Shown here piece by piece: positions 26,786 through 35,684 of a DNA stretch of 64,000 nt. How positions within the stretch are numbered: position 1 is the first letter of the stretch; every line of letters starts with the position of its first letter. The stretch is from Anaerocolumna sp. AGMB13025 (GTDB taxonomy: Bacteria; Bacillota; Clostridia; Lachnospirales; Lachnospiraceae): the NCBI RefSeq assembly GCF_029689925.1, contig NZ_CP121445.1, positions 4,324,501 through 4,388,500 of the forward strand, given 5' to 3'. The notes under the pieces were generated by a model. It worked only from the letters and a program-made list of their open reading frames with translations. It made no database searches and was not told the DNA's origin. A program made the translations under genes and the position numbers.

Positions 26786-28566
26786 TACTCTCCGCCTTTC
26801 AAACCCTTATCCTTACTCATTTCTGAATTAACAGATAAACTGACTGAAACTGTGGTACCCTTACCCAGCTCTGTTTTTATTTTGATGCCAAACTCATTAC
26901 CGCAATAAAGCCGGATTCTATGGTTAACATTATTAATTCCGACTTTACTGAATTTATTTTTATCGGTAGAATCTGAGAAAATAGTATTCAATACTTCATC
27001 TTCTATACCCGGTCCGTCGTCCTGTATCTCTATGATAAGACGGTGGTCTATTATAAAACCGGTTATAACAATATTGATTTCATGACGTTCATCTGCCAGC
27101 CCATATATAATGGAATTTTCTACAATAGGCTGCAAAATCAGTTTTGGAACTAATAAATCAAAACAGGTTTCATCAATGGACTGGGTCAGGTTGATTGCCT
27201 GGTTAAAACGAAGCTTTTGAATTATGATATAATTCTCCACATAATCAAGTTCTTCCCTTAAGGTAATCATATCTCTGCCCAGGTTGGTACTAATCCGGAG
27301 CAGTTTAACGAGGGCGGTAATGGATTTACTGACACTGGTATTACCCTGGATTTTAGCCATCCATTTTATCGTATTAAGGGTATTATACAGAAAATGCGGA
27401 TTAATCTGGGCATGAAGGGCTTCTAATTCCACTTCCTTTTTCTCATGTTCTTCTTTTACTAATTTATCAATCAGTACCTGCATTTCCCCTATCATATTGT
27501 TTAAACTTACTCCCAGCTGTCCCAGTTCATCCTTAGACTGTATCTCTGTGCGGGCACTTAAATCTCCCTGTTCGACCTTTTTGATAACCGTCATCATCTT
27601 CATCATAGGTTCCGTATACCGGATGGAAAATATCAGCATGAACATAAGAATTACTCCCACATAAATAATTCCTCCCAAAATCAGATAAGTCTGAATCTGG
27701 TTGATTTCCTGATACAGATACCTAGTGGACAGGATTTTAATTAATTTCCAGCCATTACTTTGAATCGTGGAATAAATAGCGATCTGATCCGTGTCGGTTT
27801 TATATAAAACATAGTTATGTCCACCATCATCTTTCAGGATTTTATCTGCATAGGGTTCGCCCTTAATAGATTGTCCGATTTTTATCTTACTTGGATGGCT
27901 GATTATCCGGCCTTTTTTATCACAGATGAATACTTCTGAATAATTTTCCGGTCCATCCTCCAGTAATCCGGAATATTCATTCCAAAGAGTGGTTTCCTCC
28001 AAATCAAACCGCAGATAGCCATAGTCCCTTAGCGTATTAAAATCTATGACTTTTCTTCCTCGCGTAAAATAGAGTTTTTCAAACTTACCTGATAGGATTT
28101 CAATCATCTTATGGGTGGTGGGCAGCCAGATAGGCTGACCGGAGGACCTGACCAGTTCTGTGTTAATCTGAACTCCAGTACCGATTTTATTCACACCGGC
28201 ATAATAATAATTTTTACCGACTACAAGATCAATTGACTCAATATCATCCCGGGAGGTAATAAATGTCCGAAGTATTTTGTTGAATTCATCTTGTGAATAT
28301 TGGGCGTGATGTTCCACCATCTTAAGAATGGTATTGTTTGAGATAATCAGGGTGGAGAACTCTTCCAGATCATCCAGTAAAAAATTGATTTTTTCACCGG
28401 TTTCATATACCGACTGGGTCTCGGATTCTGTGTATTTATTTTGTATAATCTTTTTTACTGTCCTGGAATAAGAAAAGGAGATCGTGATTAAAGGCAGGGC
28501 AATCAAAATGGCTGCAATTACACCAAGCTTCACTCTCAGCGCATTATAAATCTTGATTTTTTTCAA
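26785..28566 (-). CDS. YesM-type sensor histidine kinase
   Basis: 593 residues: a membrane helix near 13-33, an extracellular sensor region of about 260 residues, a second helix near 295-315, a HAMP segment (MTVIKKVEQGDLSARTEI), then the His_kinase domain with phosphoacceptor His in ALHAQINPHFLYNTLNTIKW. The C-terminal ATPase has the G box DDGPGIEDEVL. The start is a TTG at 28566 with GGAGAG upstream. It lies between the lipoprotein binding protein and YesN, so it probably reports the loaded state of that protein to the regulator. Confidence 0.94.
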   Translation of the reverse strand: MKKIKIYNALRVKLGVIAAILIALPLITISFSYSRTVKKIIQNKYTESETQSVYETGEKINFLLDDLEEFSTLIISNNTILKMVEHHAQYSQDEFNKILRTFITSRDDIESIDLVVGKNYYYAGVNKIGTGVQINTELVRSSGQPIWLPTTHKMIEILSGKFEKLYFTRGRKVIDFNTLRDYGYLRFDLEETTLWNEYSGLLEDGPENYSEVFICDKKGRIISHPSKIKIGQSIKGEPYADKILKDDGGHNYVLYKTDTDQIAIYSTIQSNGWKLIKILSTRYLYQEINQIQTYLILGGIIYVGVILMFMLIFSIRYTEPMMKMMTVIKKVEQGDLSARTEIQSKDELGQLGVSLNNMIGEMQVLIDKLVKEEHEKKEVELEALHAQINPHFLYNTLNTIKWMAKIQGNTSVSKSITALVKLLRISTNLGRDMITLREELDYVENYIIIQKLRFNQAINLTQSIDETCFDLLVPKLILQPIVENSIIYGLADERHEINIVITGFIIDHRLIIEIQDDGPGIEDEVLNTIFSDSTDKNKFSKVGINNVNHRIRLYCGNEFGIKIKTELGKGTTVSVSLSVNSEMSKDKGLKGGE

Positions 28567-28597
28567 AGTTAGTCTCTCCTTCTTACGTAATCCTCCA

Positions 28598-30100
28598 TCA
28601 ATGAGATAAATCTGTAAATATTTTCATACTTACCTCCTGGCTGTCCAGGTTGTCCACCAGCATTTGATGTATATTATCAATTAGTATTGTCTCAGCATCA
28701 TAAAAATCCGAGGTTTTAGGTCTTAAATAAATATTTTCCGGTTTCCAGGCATCCAGAACTGCCTTCATATATTCATCCAGGGATGCTTTATTAATTTTGG
28801 TGTTTAATACATTTATGGGTTCTTTAGTTTTAAGCTCTTCATAAGCAGACTTTCTTGTCGGCAGACTGCCACCCTCCGGATGCATGAAAACCTTTAACTG
28901 CATATCCTTGGAAGTTGCCCATACGATAAACAACCAGGCGGCTTTCTTCTCTGTCTCCGTAGCATACTTATTTATACCGATGCCGGAACCGCCGTAGATA
29001 TTACTGCTTTTTACATCTCCGTAAGGTAATATAGAATAGCCTACTTTCCCCGCAACTTTAGATAACTGGGTGTCCTCCACATAAGTATAATTTTCATCCC
29101 AGTTAGCCATCATGGCAATTTCTCCGTTACGGAAGGCATTGGCAGTATCCGCCCAGTTCCAGTTCACACTTTCCGGAGCAGAAGCTTTTGCAACTTTCTT
29201 ATACATATCAAGTGCCTGCCCAAAGTTATCAGTAAGGGTATTGATCTGTTTATACCGGCTGGTCCCTATGGTATTAATATTCTTATCCAGAAAATAATCT
29301 CCCCCGTAAGCCGCCAATATATTAGAAAATTCACAGAAAATTGAATTATGTTCCTGCGCCATCAGTCCGCTTCCGTATTTAACTTCCTTGTCCGGTACTG
29401 ATTCATCAATCCATTTTGCAACTTCGCAATACCGCTCCCAGGTAAAATCCTTTGTCCCCGGCATCGGTGTATATCCCAGATCTTTGGTCATCTGTTCCTT
29501 GTACTGCTCAAAAATATCCTTTCTGTAAAAAAGAATCATCGTAGTACTATCAAAGGGAATGGTATAAACCTGCTCCTTATTCAGAAAGTAGGAACAGACT
29601 TCTGTTTGAAAATCTATGAAATCCTTCATAAAACCCTTTATATGTGGTTCTTCTGGTGCCAGGTTATAGGGATTTAACACTTCGAGATAATTATAAAATC
29701 GGTTCAGGGTTTGATATGGATCTACATAGACCAACTGAAATTTACCAGCCTGAGTTATAAAATCCAGATTGATTTTTTGAATCAGAGTGTCAAAATCAAC
29801 TGCTCGGATATTAATATTAATCCCTGTCACTTCAGAAAATTCTTCGCTTTCATGGGTCAGTATATTGGCATAAAGGTTATTTTCAACAATGAAATTAAGG
29901 GTTGTCCCTTCAAACTGCCTGATATCGTACTCTTCTGGCAAATCCAGATTTTCAAAGTTCGTTCCCTTTAGAACAAGCTTATTATTTGGAGCCGTCTCTG
30001 TCTTTGTTTTACTTTCATTGGAGCAGGCAGTGCACAGCAGCATGATAACAGCCATCGTTACCCATAACACGTTACATCTTAACTTTATTATATTATGCAT
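28598..30100 (-). CDS. extracellular solute-binding lipoprotein linked to the YesM/YesN system
   Basis: A 500-residue protein with a lipoprotein signal peptide (VIMLLCTAC, acylated Cys26) followed by a family-1 extracellular solute-binding fold (PFDSTTMILFYRKDIFEQY, AFRNGEIAMMANWDEN, GGSGIGINKYATETEKKAAW). No permease or ATPase of the matching CUT1 class is adjacent. It is therefore likely to serve as the ligand sensor for the YesM kinase encoded immediately downstream, or to feed a distant permease. GGAGGGG precedes the ATG. Confidence 0.9.
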   Translation of the reverse strand: MHNIIKLRCNVLWVTMAVIMLLCTACSNESKTKTETAPNNKLVLKGTNFENLDLPEEYDIRQFEGTTLNFIVENNLYANILTHESEEFSEVTGININIRAVDFDTLIQKINLDFITQAGKFQLVYVDPYQTLNRFYNYLEVLNPYNLAPEEPHIKGFMKDFIDFQTEVCSYFLNKEQVYTIPFDSTTMILFYRKDIFEQYKEQMTKDLGYTPMPGTKDFTWERYCEVAKWIDESVPDKEVKYGSGLMAQEHNSIFCEFSNILAAYGGDYFLDKNINTIGTSRYKQINTLTDNFGQALDMYKKVAKASAPESVNWNWADTANAFRNGEIAMMANWDENYTYVEDTQLSKVAGKVGYSILPYGDVKSSNIYGGSGIGINKYATETEKKAAWLFIVWATSKDMQLKVFMHPEGGSLPTRKSAYEELKTKEPINVLNTKINKASLDEYMKAVLDAWKPENIYLRPKTSDFYDAETILIDNIHQMLVDNLDSQEVSMKIFTDLSH

Positions 30101-30397
30101 ACGTTCCCCTCCGTAGTTTTAGTTAAAAATCAATATTCTTACTCATTTTTCACAATCACTTTTGTTGTTTTGCACTACCAAAATAATATTTGCTTGATTG
30201 TCTCTATCTATATTGTACAATACTACTATCTATAATGTAAATTACTTTTAATCAAAATGAAATTATTACTATATTATTTACAAGAATTATTTGGCTCATG
30301 CGTGATTAAATTCAGTGATATTCTACGAGTTCAAGCATGTTTTAAATTAACCCTGATTATTAGTTTTAATAAATATACTGTTATCAGGTAATTCCGC

Positions 30398-30427
30398 TTG
30401 ACATCATCTATATCAACATGATATAGT
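30398..30427 (+). promoter_or_regulatory. promoter with overlapping operator for the NapH-like gene
   Basis: TTGACA (30398-30403) and TATAGT (30422-30427) are separated by 18 bases. The inverted repeat CTATATC-AACAT-GATATAG (30408-30414 and 30420-30426) covers the spacer and -10 box, so a repressor binding there would block transcription. The rest of the 380-base divergent gap (30101-30480) shows no gene. Confidence 0.65.
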
Positions 30428-30480
30428 CTATTTAGAAAGTAACAATACCTAACTTAATGCACTTGAAAGGAATTAATGCC

Positions 30481-31206
30481 ATGAAACGACAACGAATCCG
30501 TAAATTATTACTTCTTATCTCCTTTTTACTGTTCCCGGTCACCTTATTTTATTTTTCGCCTTATCTTATCATTATGGGCGGTCTGGAGGGAATTATTACC
30601 GGCAGCTTTATTATGTTTGCTGCTTTATTTCTTATCTCATTATTTTTCGGAAGAGCCTTCTGCGGCTGGCTGTGTCCGGCAGGGGGACTGCAAGAGTGCT
30701 GTATGCTGGCAGTTGATAAAAAAGTAAACGGCAGAAAAGTCAATCTGATTAAGTATATAATCTGGATTCCCTGGTTAGCGGGTATAGCACTTGCTTTTAT
30801 TACTGCCGGAGGAGTTCACTCTGTAAACTTCTTCTATATGACCTTCCACGGAATTTCTGCAGCCAGTTTACCGGGTTTGATTACTTACTTTGGAATTATT
30901 ATATTGATCACACTGCTAGCTCTGCTCCTTGGCAGACGAGGTATGTGCCATTCCATCTGCTGGATGGCGCCTTTTATGGTAATTGGAACAAAACTAAGTA
31001 CTGCTTTACATATCCCTTCTCTGCATCTGAAATCAAATTCTTCAAATTGTGTGAATTGCAACCTATGTACCAGGAACTGTCCTATGAGCCTGGAGGTCTC
31101 CTCCATGGTACTAGGTGATACAATGTCTCACTCCGAATGTATCTTATGCGGAGAATGTGCCGATAGTTGTCCGAAGAAGGTAATAAAATTAACTTTTAAA
31201 TCATAG
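30481..31206 (+). CDS. NapH/YccM-like membrane polyferredoxin
   Basis: About 241 residues with four to five membrane helices, a cytoplasmic cysteine segment FCGWLCPAGGLQECC after the second helix, and two C-terminal 4Fe-4S motifs (CVNCNLCTRNC and CILCGECADSC). This is the layout of NapH, MauN and RdxA/CcoG-type proteins that pass electrons across or along the membrane. The partner is not adjacent. The frame begins at 30457, but AAAGGA precedes the ATG at 30481, and the earlier ATG has no ribosome site. Its promoter carries an inverted repeat over the -10 box. Confidence 0.9.
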   Translation: MKRQRIRKLLLLISFLLFPVTLFYFSPYLIIMGGLEGIITGSFIMFAALFLISLFFGRAFCGWLCPAGGLQECCMLAVDKKVNGRKVNLIKYIIWIPWLAGIALAFITAGGVHSVNFFYMTFHGISAASLPGLITYFGIIILITLLALLLGRRGMCHSICWMAPFMVIGTKLSTALHIPSLHLKSNSSNCVNCNLCTRNCPMSLEVSSMVLGDTMSHSECILCGECADSCPKKVIKLTFKS

Positions 31207-31223
31207 TAGTACCCTTACATAGA

Positions 31224-31295
31224 GAAAGGAACTGCCTTATCCGGTAGTTGCCCTGATTTTAATCTGGGGAGCATATCGGGTAAGGAAGTTCCTTT
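31224..31295. terminator. bidirectional terminator between convergent genes
   Basis: AAAGGAACTGCCTTATCCGG (31225-31244) pairs with TCGGGTAAGGAAGTTCCTTT (31276-31295) with two or three mismatches. It serves the plus-strand ferredoxin gene, with TTTTATTGG following, and lies just beyond the stop of the minus-strand P-loop gene. Confidence 0.8.
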
Positions 31296-31302
31296 TATTG
31301 GT

Positions 31303-31827
31303 TTAATATTTTTTTAGACTAGCTTTATCCAGTAATACGTTTTTTATCTTCTCAGCAGTCTGTTCCGCTGTTAAGTCACTTACATCTATTTTCAGTGTGT
31401 CCATATTGTCATAAAGTTTAAGGCGGGCAGTACTTCTACTAATATCCCCGCTATTACGTATTTGATTTTCGATATCCTTCTGTATTCGGGCAATCAGTGC
31501 TTCTTCCGAACAAATTAAAGTAAACTTATGCAGTTCAAACTCCAAATCCTTTAGTCTTTTAAGCAACTGGTCAAAAATACCTTCCTCATGGATTACCCAG
31601 CAAAAGTAAATATATTCATATCCTGAATTTCTTAAATAAGCCCTTAGTAAATAGCAGATATTATCTAGTACCATTTCCTTGTTCTCTTCCGACACAATAA
31701 AAGGATTCATATACCAGCACCAGTCACCATCCAGCCATACTCCGGGCTTTAGCTTTTCAAGAAGTAGCTTGCTTACAGTAGTCTTGCCAACACCCATGGT
31801 TCCATTTATTATAATTAATTTTTTCAT
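31303..31827 (-). CDS. small P-loop kinase-like ATPase
   Basis: A 174-residue single-domain P-loop protein. Walker A is at the N-terminus (IINGTMGVGKTTVSKLLLEKL), followed by DGDWCWYMNPF, a pattern resembling shikimate/gluconate or chloramphenicol-phosphotransferase-like kinases. An R-rich lid segment (STARLKLYDNMDTLKIDVSDL) precedes the C-terminus. It probably phosphorylates a small molecule; the substrate cannot be read from the sequence. AGGAGGGG stands ahead of the ATG, and the gene appears to be a single unit. Confidence 0.8.
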   Translation of the reverse strand: MKKLIIINGTMGVGKTTVSKLLLEKLKPGVWLDGDWCWYMNPFIVSEENKEMVLDNICYLLRAYLRNSGYEYIYFCWVIHEEGIFDQLLKRLKDLEFELHKFTLICSEEALIARIQKDIENQIRNSGDISRSTARLKLYDNMDTLKIDVSDLTAEQTAEKIKNVLLDKASLKKY

Positions 31828-31997
31828 TGTTACTTACCCCTCCTTTTTTTATTTTCCTTGCATAAAATTTATTTCTGGCTGTAGATTACCACCTTTTTTA
31901 AGAAGTTACAACCTTATATATCCTGCAGAAATAAGTTAAAGTTAATAACATATAAGTAAACTTATAAGTAAATTAAAATTACAGAAGACTTGCTTAG

Positions 31998-32050
31998 TTG
32001 ACGTAATCTAAACCTGATGTTATACTTTAACATATACCCCTACCGGTATA
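31998..32050 (+). promoter_or_regulatory. csoR promoter with CsoR-type operator
   Basis: TTGACG (31998-32003) and TATACT (32021-32026) are spaced by exactly 17 bases. Directly after the -10 box lies TATACCCCTACCGGTATA (32033-32050), a C/G-tract pseudopalindrome of the kind bound by CsoR. It sits over the expected transcription start, consistent with autorepression. Confidence 0.8.
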
Positions 32051-32065
32051 AAAGGAGGTGTCAGT

Positions 32066-32341
32066 ATGCGTCAGTGCATGGACTCGGATAATTTACACCG
32101 ACGGCTTAATAAAATTATTGGACAAATTAAAGCAATTGATAAAATGGTAGATGAAGATATTCCCTGTGAAGATGTTCTGATTCAGATCAATGCAGCCAAA
32201 AGCGCTTTGCATAAAGCAGGACAAGTTATTCTGGAAGGACATATAAACCACTGCGTCCGTGAAGGTATTGAACACGGAGATGCAGATAAAACCATTGCAG
32301 ATTTTACAAAAGCAGTAGAACATTTTTCGAGAATGACATAA
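32066..32341 (+). CDS. csoR: CsoR-family metal-sensing repressor
   Basis: A 91-residue all-helical CsoR/RcnR-family (DUF156) protein. The copper-type ligand set is present: C34 (DIPCEDVL), H59 and C63 (LEGHINHC), while the extra N-terminal His of nickel/cobalt sensors is absent. Cu(I) binding would release the protein from DNA. AGGAGG lies seven bases before the ATG. Operator-like sequences occur at its own promoter and inside the promoter of the P-type ATPase downstream, so both genes should be derepressed by metal. Confidence 0.9.
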   Translation: MRQCMDSDNLHRRLNKIIGQIKAIDKMVDEDIPCEDVLIQINAAKSALHKAGQVILEGHINHCVREGIEHGDADKTIADFTKAVEHFSRMT

Positions 32342-32379
32342 TCAATAACTAAAACACAAGACAAGAATTTAGCTGTACC

Positions 32380-32491
32380 AAGATTTGGTATCTTTTACCA
32401 CATATTGGCTTAACCTATACCTGTTTGCATCGCAGCAGTTTAAGTTATAACTGGTTCGTAACCGCCAATATGTGCTTAGATACCAAATCTT
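32380..32491 (+). terminator. compound terminator after csoR
   Basis: Two long arms (32380-32409 and 32464-32491) share AAGATTTGGTATCT and a CACATATTGGC block and enclose about 54 bases that can fold further. A T-run (CTTTTTTG) follows the right arm. The stem is much longer than a simple terminator needs. This and the next promoter account for most of the 446-base gap before the ATPase. Confidence 0.7.
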
Positions 32492-32619
32492 TTTTGCGGG
32501 TAACTATGTACTAAACTAGTCTCTATACAATATTAGCAACGGCTAATATATAAATATCACATAGCTCTTTCTGTATCAGAAATCAATTCTTTCTATATCA
32601 GGAATCTCACTTCTCTCTA

Positions 32620-32648
32620 TTGACAAGGCATACCCCCCAGGGTATAAT
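32620..32648 (+). promoter_or_regulatory. consensus promoter with CsoR-type operator before the P-type ATPase
   Basis: TTGACA (32620-32625) and TATAAT (32643-32648) are separated by 17 bases, a perfect housekeeping promoter. The spacer and -10 overlap hold ATACCCCCCAGGGTAT (32630-32645), similar to the operator at csoR. A further C-tract (TATACCCATACCCCCTTATG) follows at 32661. An 18-base perfect palindrome TTAATTCATATGAATTAA lies at 32693-32710. Confidence 0.85.
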
Positions 32649-32787
32649 ATGATCATATTTTATACCCATACCCCCTTATGTATGGTTTAAATTTAATTCA
32701 TATGAATTAATGAGAACCATGACCCCAGTCTGTAAAAATTTATTTCATATTAGTATAGTTTTAACGCGAAAGGAGTGAATCCGTATC

Positions 32788-34644
32788 TTGTTTCAATTTT
32801 TTGAGAATGAAAAAAAATATACCCAGTTTTTCTTAAGCGTATCTTTGGCAGCATTAATAATGAGTTTTTTTCATATCATTTCTCTTCCCTTTGACATAGC
32901 CTGGATTGCCATATTGTTATGCGGTATCCCCATTATAAAAGGAGCAGTCACAGGACTAGTAACGGAATTCGATATAAAAGCAGATGTATTAGTGTCCATT
33001 GCTTTGGTGGCATCCGTAATCATTGGGGAAATCTTTGCCGCAGGCGAAGTAGCTTTTATTATGGCTGTTGGTGCTTATCTGGAGGAACGGACTGTTTCGA
33101 AAGCCCGGGCAGGCATTGAAAAACTGGTGCATTTGACACCAGCCACTGCACGGATTGTAAGAGATGGCGAAGAAATTATTGTACCGGCAGAACAAGTAAA
33201 GATTGCAGATACCATACGAGTACTGGCTGGCGAAACTATCGCTGTGGATGGGATAATCATAAAAGGACAGACTTCCATTAATCAGTCTGTCATGACCGGC
33301 GAATCACTACCGGTAGATAAGGGTGAAGGTGATGAAGTGTACAGCGGTACTGTTAACCAATTTGGTACTTTTCTGATGTCGGCACGAAAAGTTGGAGAAG
33401 ACAGCTCTCTCCAGCGGATGATTCGTCTTGTAGAATCTGCTGATGCAGGTAAAGCTAAAATTGTTGGTCTTGCTGACCGATGGGCAACCTGGATTGTAGT
33501 AATAGCACTGGCAGCAGCTCTTGGTACCTGGTTGATAACCGGAGAAATCCTACGTGCAGTTACCATTTTAGTAGTTTTTTGTCCCTGTGCTTTAGTTCTT
33601 GCGACTCCAACTGCTATAATGGCTGGAATCGGCAATGCGACGAAACATGGTATTCTGATTAAAGAAGGAGATGCATTGGAACGGCTGTCTAAAGTAAAAC
33701 GAATCGCTTTTGATAAAACCGGTACTCTGACTCTTGGAAAACCTTCTGTGGTTCAAATAGTAAGTTTTTCTGAGGATTATGATGAAAATAAACTTTTAGA
33801 ATTAGCAGCTACAGCGGAACTTCAATCCGAACACCCCTTGGGCAAAGCCATTGTATCTGGTTACAGACATAAGACGGGACATTCACCCCTCGATGCGGAT
33901 TTCTTTGAGCTTCTCCCCGGACAAGGGATTATTGCTGCTGTAGGAGGGAAAACAGTTTTAGCCGGAAATGATACACTCTTTTTTAACCAAAAGGTTCCTA
34001 TTCTAAATAGCCTTAAAGAAGCCGCTTTAAAAACCAAAGCAGAGGGTTGTACTATAATTTATCTGGCAGCAGAGGGAAAAGCCCTTGGTTTTATAGCATT
34101 ATCAGATACTTTGCGTCAGGATGCAAAAACTACCATAACCGCAATCCATAAAGTTGGAGTCCAGTCTGTTTTATTAACCGGTGATGCACTAGAGGCAGCC
34201 AATCATATGTCCCAAATAGCAGGAATCAATGAGCGAAAGGCAGACTGTCTGCCGGAAGACAAATTAACTGCTATTTTAGAGTATCAAAAAAATGGGGAAC
34301 CTGTTTGTATGGTAGGTGATGGAATTAATGATGCACCAGCCTTAAAAGCTGCCCAGGTAGGTATTGCAATGGGGGGAATCGGCAGTGATATTGCAATTGA
34401 TGCAGCAGATATTGCTCTGACCAGCGATGATATTAAAGAAATCCCACACTTACTAAGATTATCAAAGAAAACCATGGGAACCATCCACATAAATCTGGCT
34501 GCCTCTATGTTACTTAATTTTATCGCTATTATACTGGCAATCACCGGAATCTTAAATCCTATACTTGGTGCTTTGGTACATAATGCAGGGTCTGTGGCTG
34601 TTATTATTAACTCCTCTTTATTATTGAAATGGCGAAAATCTTAG
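32788..34644 (+). CDS. CPC-type heavy-metal P-type ATPase
   Basis: A 618-residue P1B ATPase without an N-terminal metal-binding domain. The TGES loop (VMTGESLPV), CPC membrane motif (CPCALVLATP, about residues 265-267), DKTGTLT (phosphorylated Asp about 309), SEHPLGKAI and GDGINDAPAL are all present. It exports a soft metal ion across the membrane. The CsoR-type regulator suggests Cu(I), but the last helix carries HNAGSVAVIINS rather than the classical copper motif, so metal specificity is open. The start is a TTG: AAGGAG lies 13 bases ahead and no ATG is available in a suitable place. No copper chaperone gene is present. Confidence 0.92.
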   Translation: MFQFFENEKKYTQFFLSVSLAALIMSFFHIISLPFDIAWIAILLCGIPIIKGAVTGLVTEFDIKADVLVSIALVASVIIGEIFAAGEVAFIMAVGAYLEERTVSKARAGIEKLVHLTPATARIVRDGEEIIVPAEQVKIADTIRVLAGETIAVDGIIIKGQTSINQSVMTGESLPVDKGEGDEVYSGTVNQFGTFLMSARKVGEDSSLQRMIRLVESADAGKAKIVGLADRWATWIVVIALAAALGTWLITGEILRAVTILVVFCPCALVLATPTAIMAGIGNATKHGILIKEGDALERLSKVKRIAFDKTGTLTLGKPSVVQIVSFSEDYDENKLLELAATAELQSEHPLGKAIVSGYRHKTGHSPLDADFFELLPGQGIIAAVGGKTVLAGNDTLFFNQKVPILNSLKEAALKTKAEGCTIIYLAAEGKALGFIALSDTLRQDAKTTITAIHKVGVQSVLLTGDALEAANHMSQIAGINERKADCLPEDKLTAILEYQKNGEPVCMVGDGINDAPALKAAQVGIAMGGIGSDIAIDAADIALTSDDIKEIPHLLRLSKKTMGTIHINLAASMLLNFIAIILAITGILNPILGALVHNAGSVAVIINSSLLLKWRKS

Positions 34645-34687
34645 AAGAAGAGTGTTAGATAATGCTTGCAATATTTATAGTAAAATT

Positions 34688-34737
34688 AAACGATACGAGT
34701 AGAAAACCGATATATCCTTTTCTATTCGTATCGTTTT
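34688..34737 (+). terminator. terminator of the P-type ATPase gene
   Basis: AAACGATACGAGTAGAAAA (34688-34706) pairs with TTTTCTATTCGTATCGTTT (34718-34736) with one mismatch and an 11-base loop. It lies 43 bases past the stop. The right arm is also the first unit of the tandem array that follows. Confidence 0.85.
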
Positions 34738-34852
34738 CCTGCTCGTATCGTTTTCTTATTCGTATCATTTTTCTTATTCTTATCGTTTTCTAATTTGTAT
34801 CTTTTTCTTATTTGTATCTTTTTCTTATTTGTATCTTTTTCTTATTTGTATC
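34718..34852. repeat. tandem repeat of about 17 bp derived from a terminator arm
   Basis: Eight units of 16-18 bases (34718, 34734, 34751, 34768, 34786, 34802, 34819, 34836). The first, TTTTCTATTCGTATCG, is the 3' arm of the ATPase terminator. The last three are identical (TTTTTCTTATTTGTATC). Divergence increases steadily with distance between units. Confidence 0.9.
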
Positions 34853-34934
34853 TTTATCCTGTCACTAATGGATAAATACAATATTGACAATCATGCCTAT
34901 TGCAAGATCGACCATTCAAACGATAATCCAGTTA

Positions 34935-35564
34935 TTATTCCAAAGCTATTCCCGTTACATCTGCCATCTCCCTGATATCTTCTGTTATCATGCTGACTTT
35001 GGATTTTTCAATCAAAATATTTCCACCAGTCATGATATAGGAAGGAAAAACTCTGATATCACCGTAAAAGTATTGATTCTTCCTTATTTTATAGGTCGCT
35101 TCTGAGGGGATTACATTCTTTTTTATATTCTTTTTTGCTATCATGTTAAAGGCTTTTTTTGCTACATCCCCCATCAGCATAATGACTTTTAAGTTCGGGA
35201 AAAGGTGTATTTCTTCTTCTAAAATAACCGCATGTGTTTCTATCACGTTACGTTCAACAGAATATCCGGTCTTAGGACATTTTACAGCGGTGGTTATATA
35301 GATACCTTTGTTAATAATATCCTGGATACTGTCAACATGTATTCCAGCATTATGAAATAGCGGCAAAGTGGTCTTCATGTAATCAGGCTTGTCCATGCTG
35401 CTATAAAAAAAGTCCTCAGGATTTAAAGGTGTGACTTCATTTATCATTAACACTTTAATTTTATCCTGTTCTAAGTAAATATCCGGGAGCTGCAGATTAT
35501 TTAGTTTGTCAGTTAATTTGCTTTGTGTAATAAAAAGTTCTAAATATTCTTTTACATTAACCAT
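34935..35564 (-). CDS. uracil-DNA glycosylase superfamily protein
   Basis: A 209-residue protein with the alpha/beta layout of the UDG superfamily: VLMINEVTPLNPEDFFY near the N-terminus (position of the catalytic water-activating motif), TTAVKCPKTGYS, VIMLMGDVAKKAF, and VFPSYIMTG (position of the DNA-intercalating HPS loop). The motifs are weaker than in bona fide family 4 or 5 enzymes and I see no 4Fe-4S cysteine set, so it may be a diverged member with another role. GAGGT precedes the ATG. It is a single gene. Confidence 0.7.
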   Translation of the reverse strand: MVNVKEYLELFITQSKLTDKLNNLQLPDIYLEQDKIKVLMINEVTPLNPEDFFYSSMDKPDYMKTTLPLFHNAGIHVDSIQDIINKGIYITTAVKCPKTGYSVERNVIETHAVILEEEIHLFPNLKVIMLMGDVAKKAFNMIAKKNIKKNVIPSEATYKIRKNQYFYGDIRVFPSYIMTGGNILIEKSKVSMITEDIREMADVTGIALE

Positions 35565-35684
35565 GCATGATACCTCACTAATTTTTATTAATCCCCGCCT
35601 TTTCCTTAAGGATTATAATAATATTAACAGAATCAACTGACAATAGCGTGTCATATTATAACTATTTATTAAAATTTTTAAATT

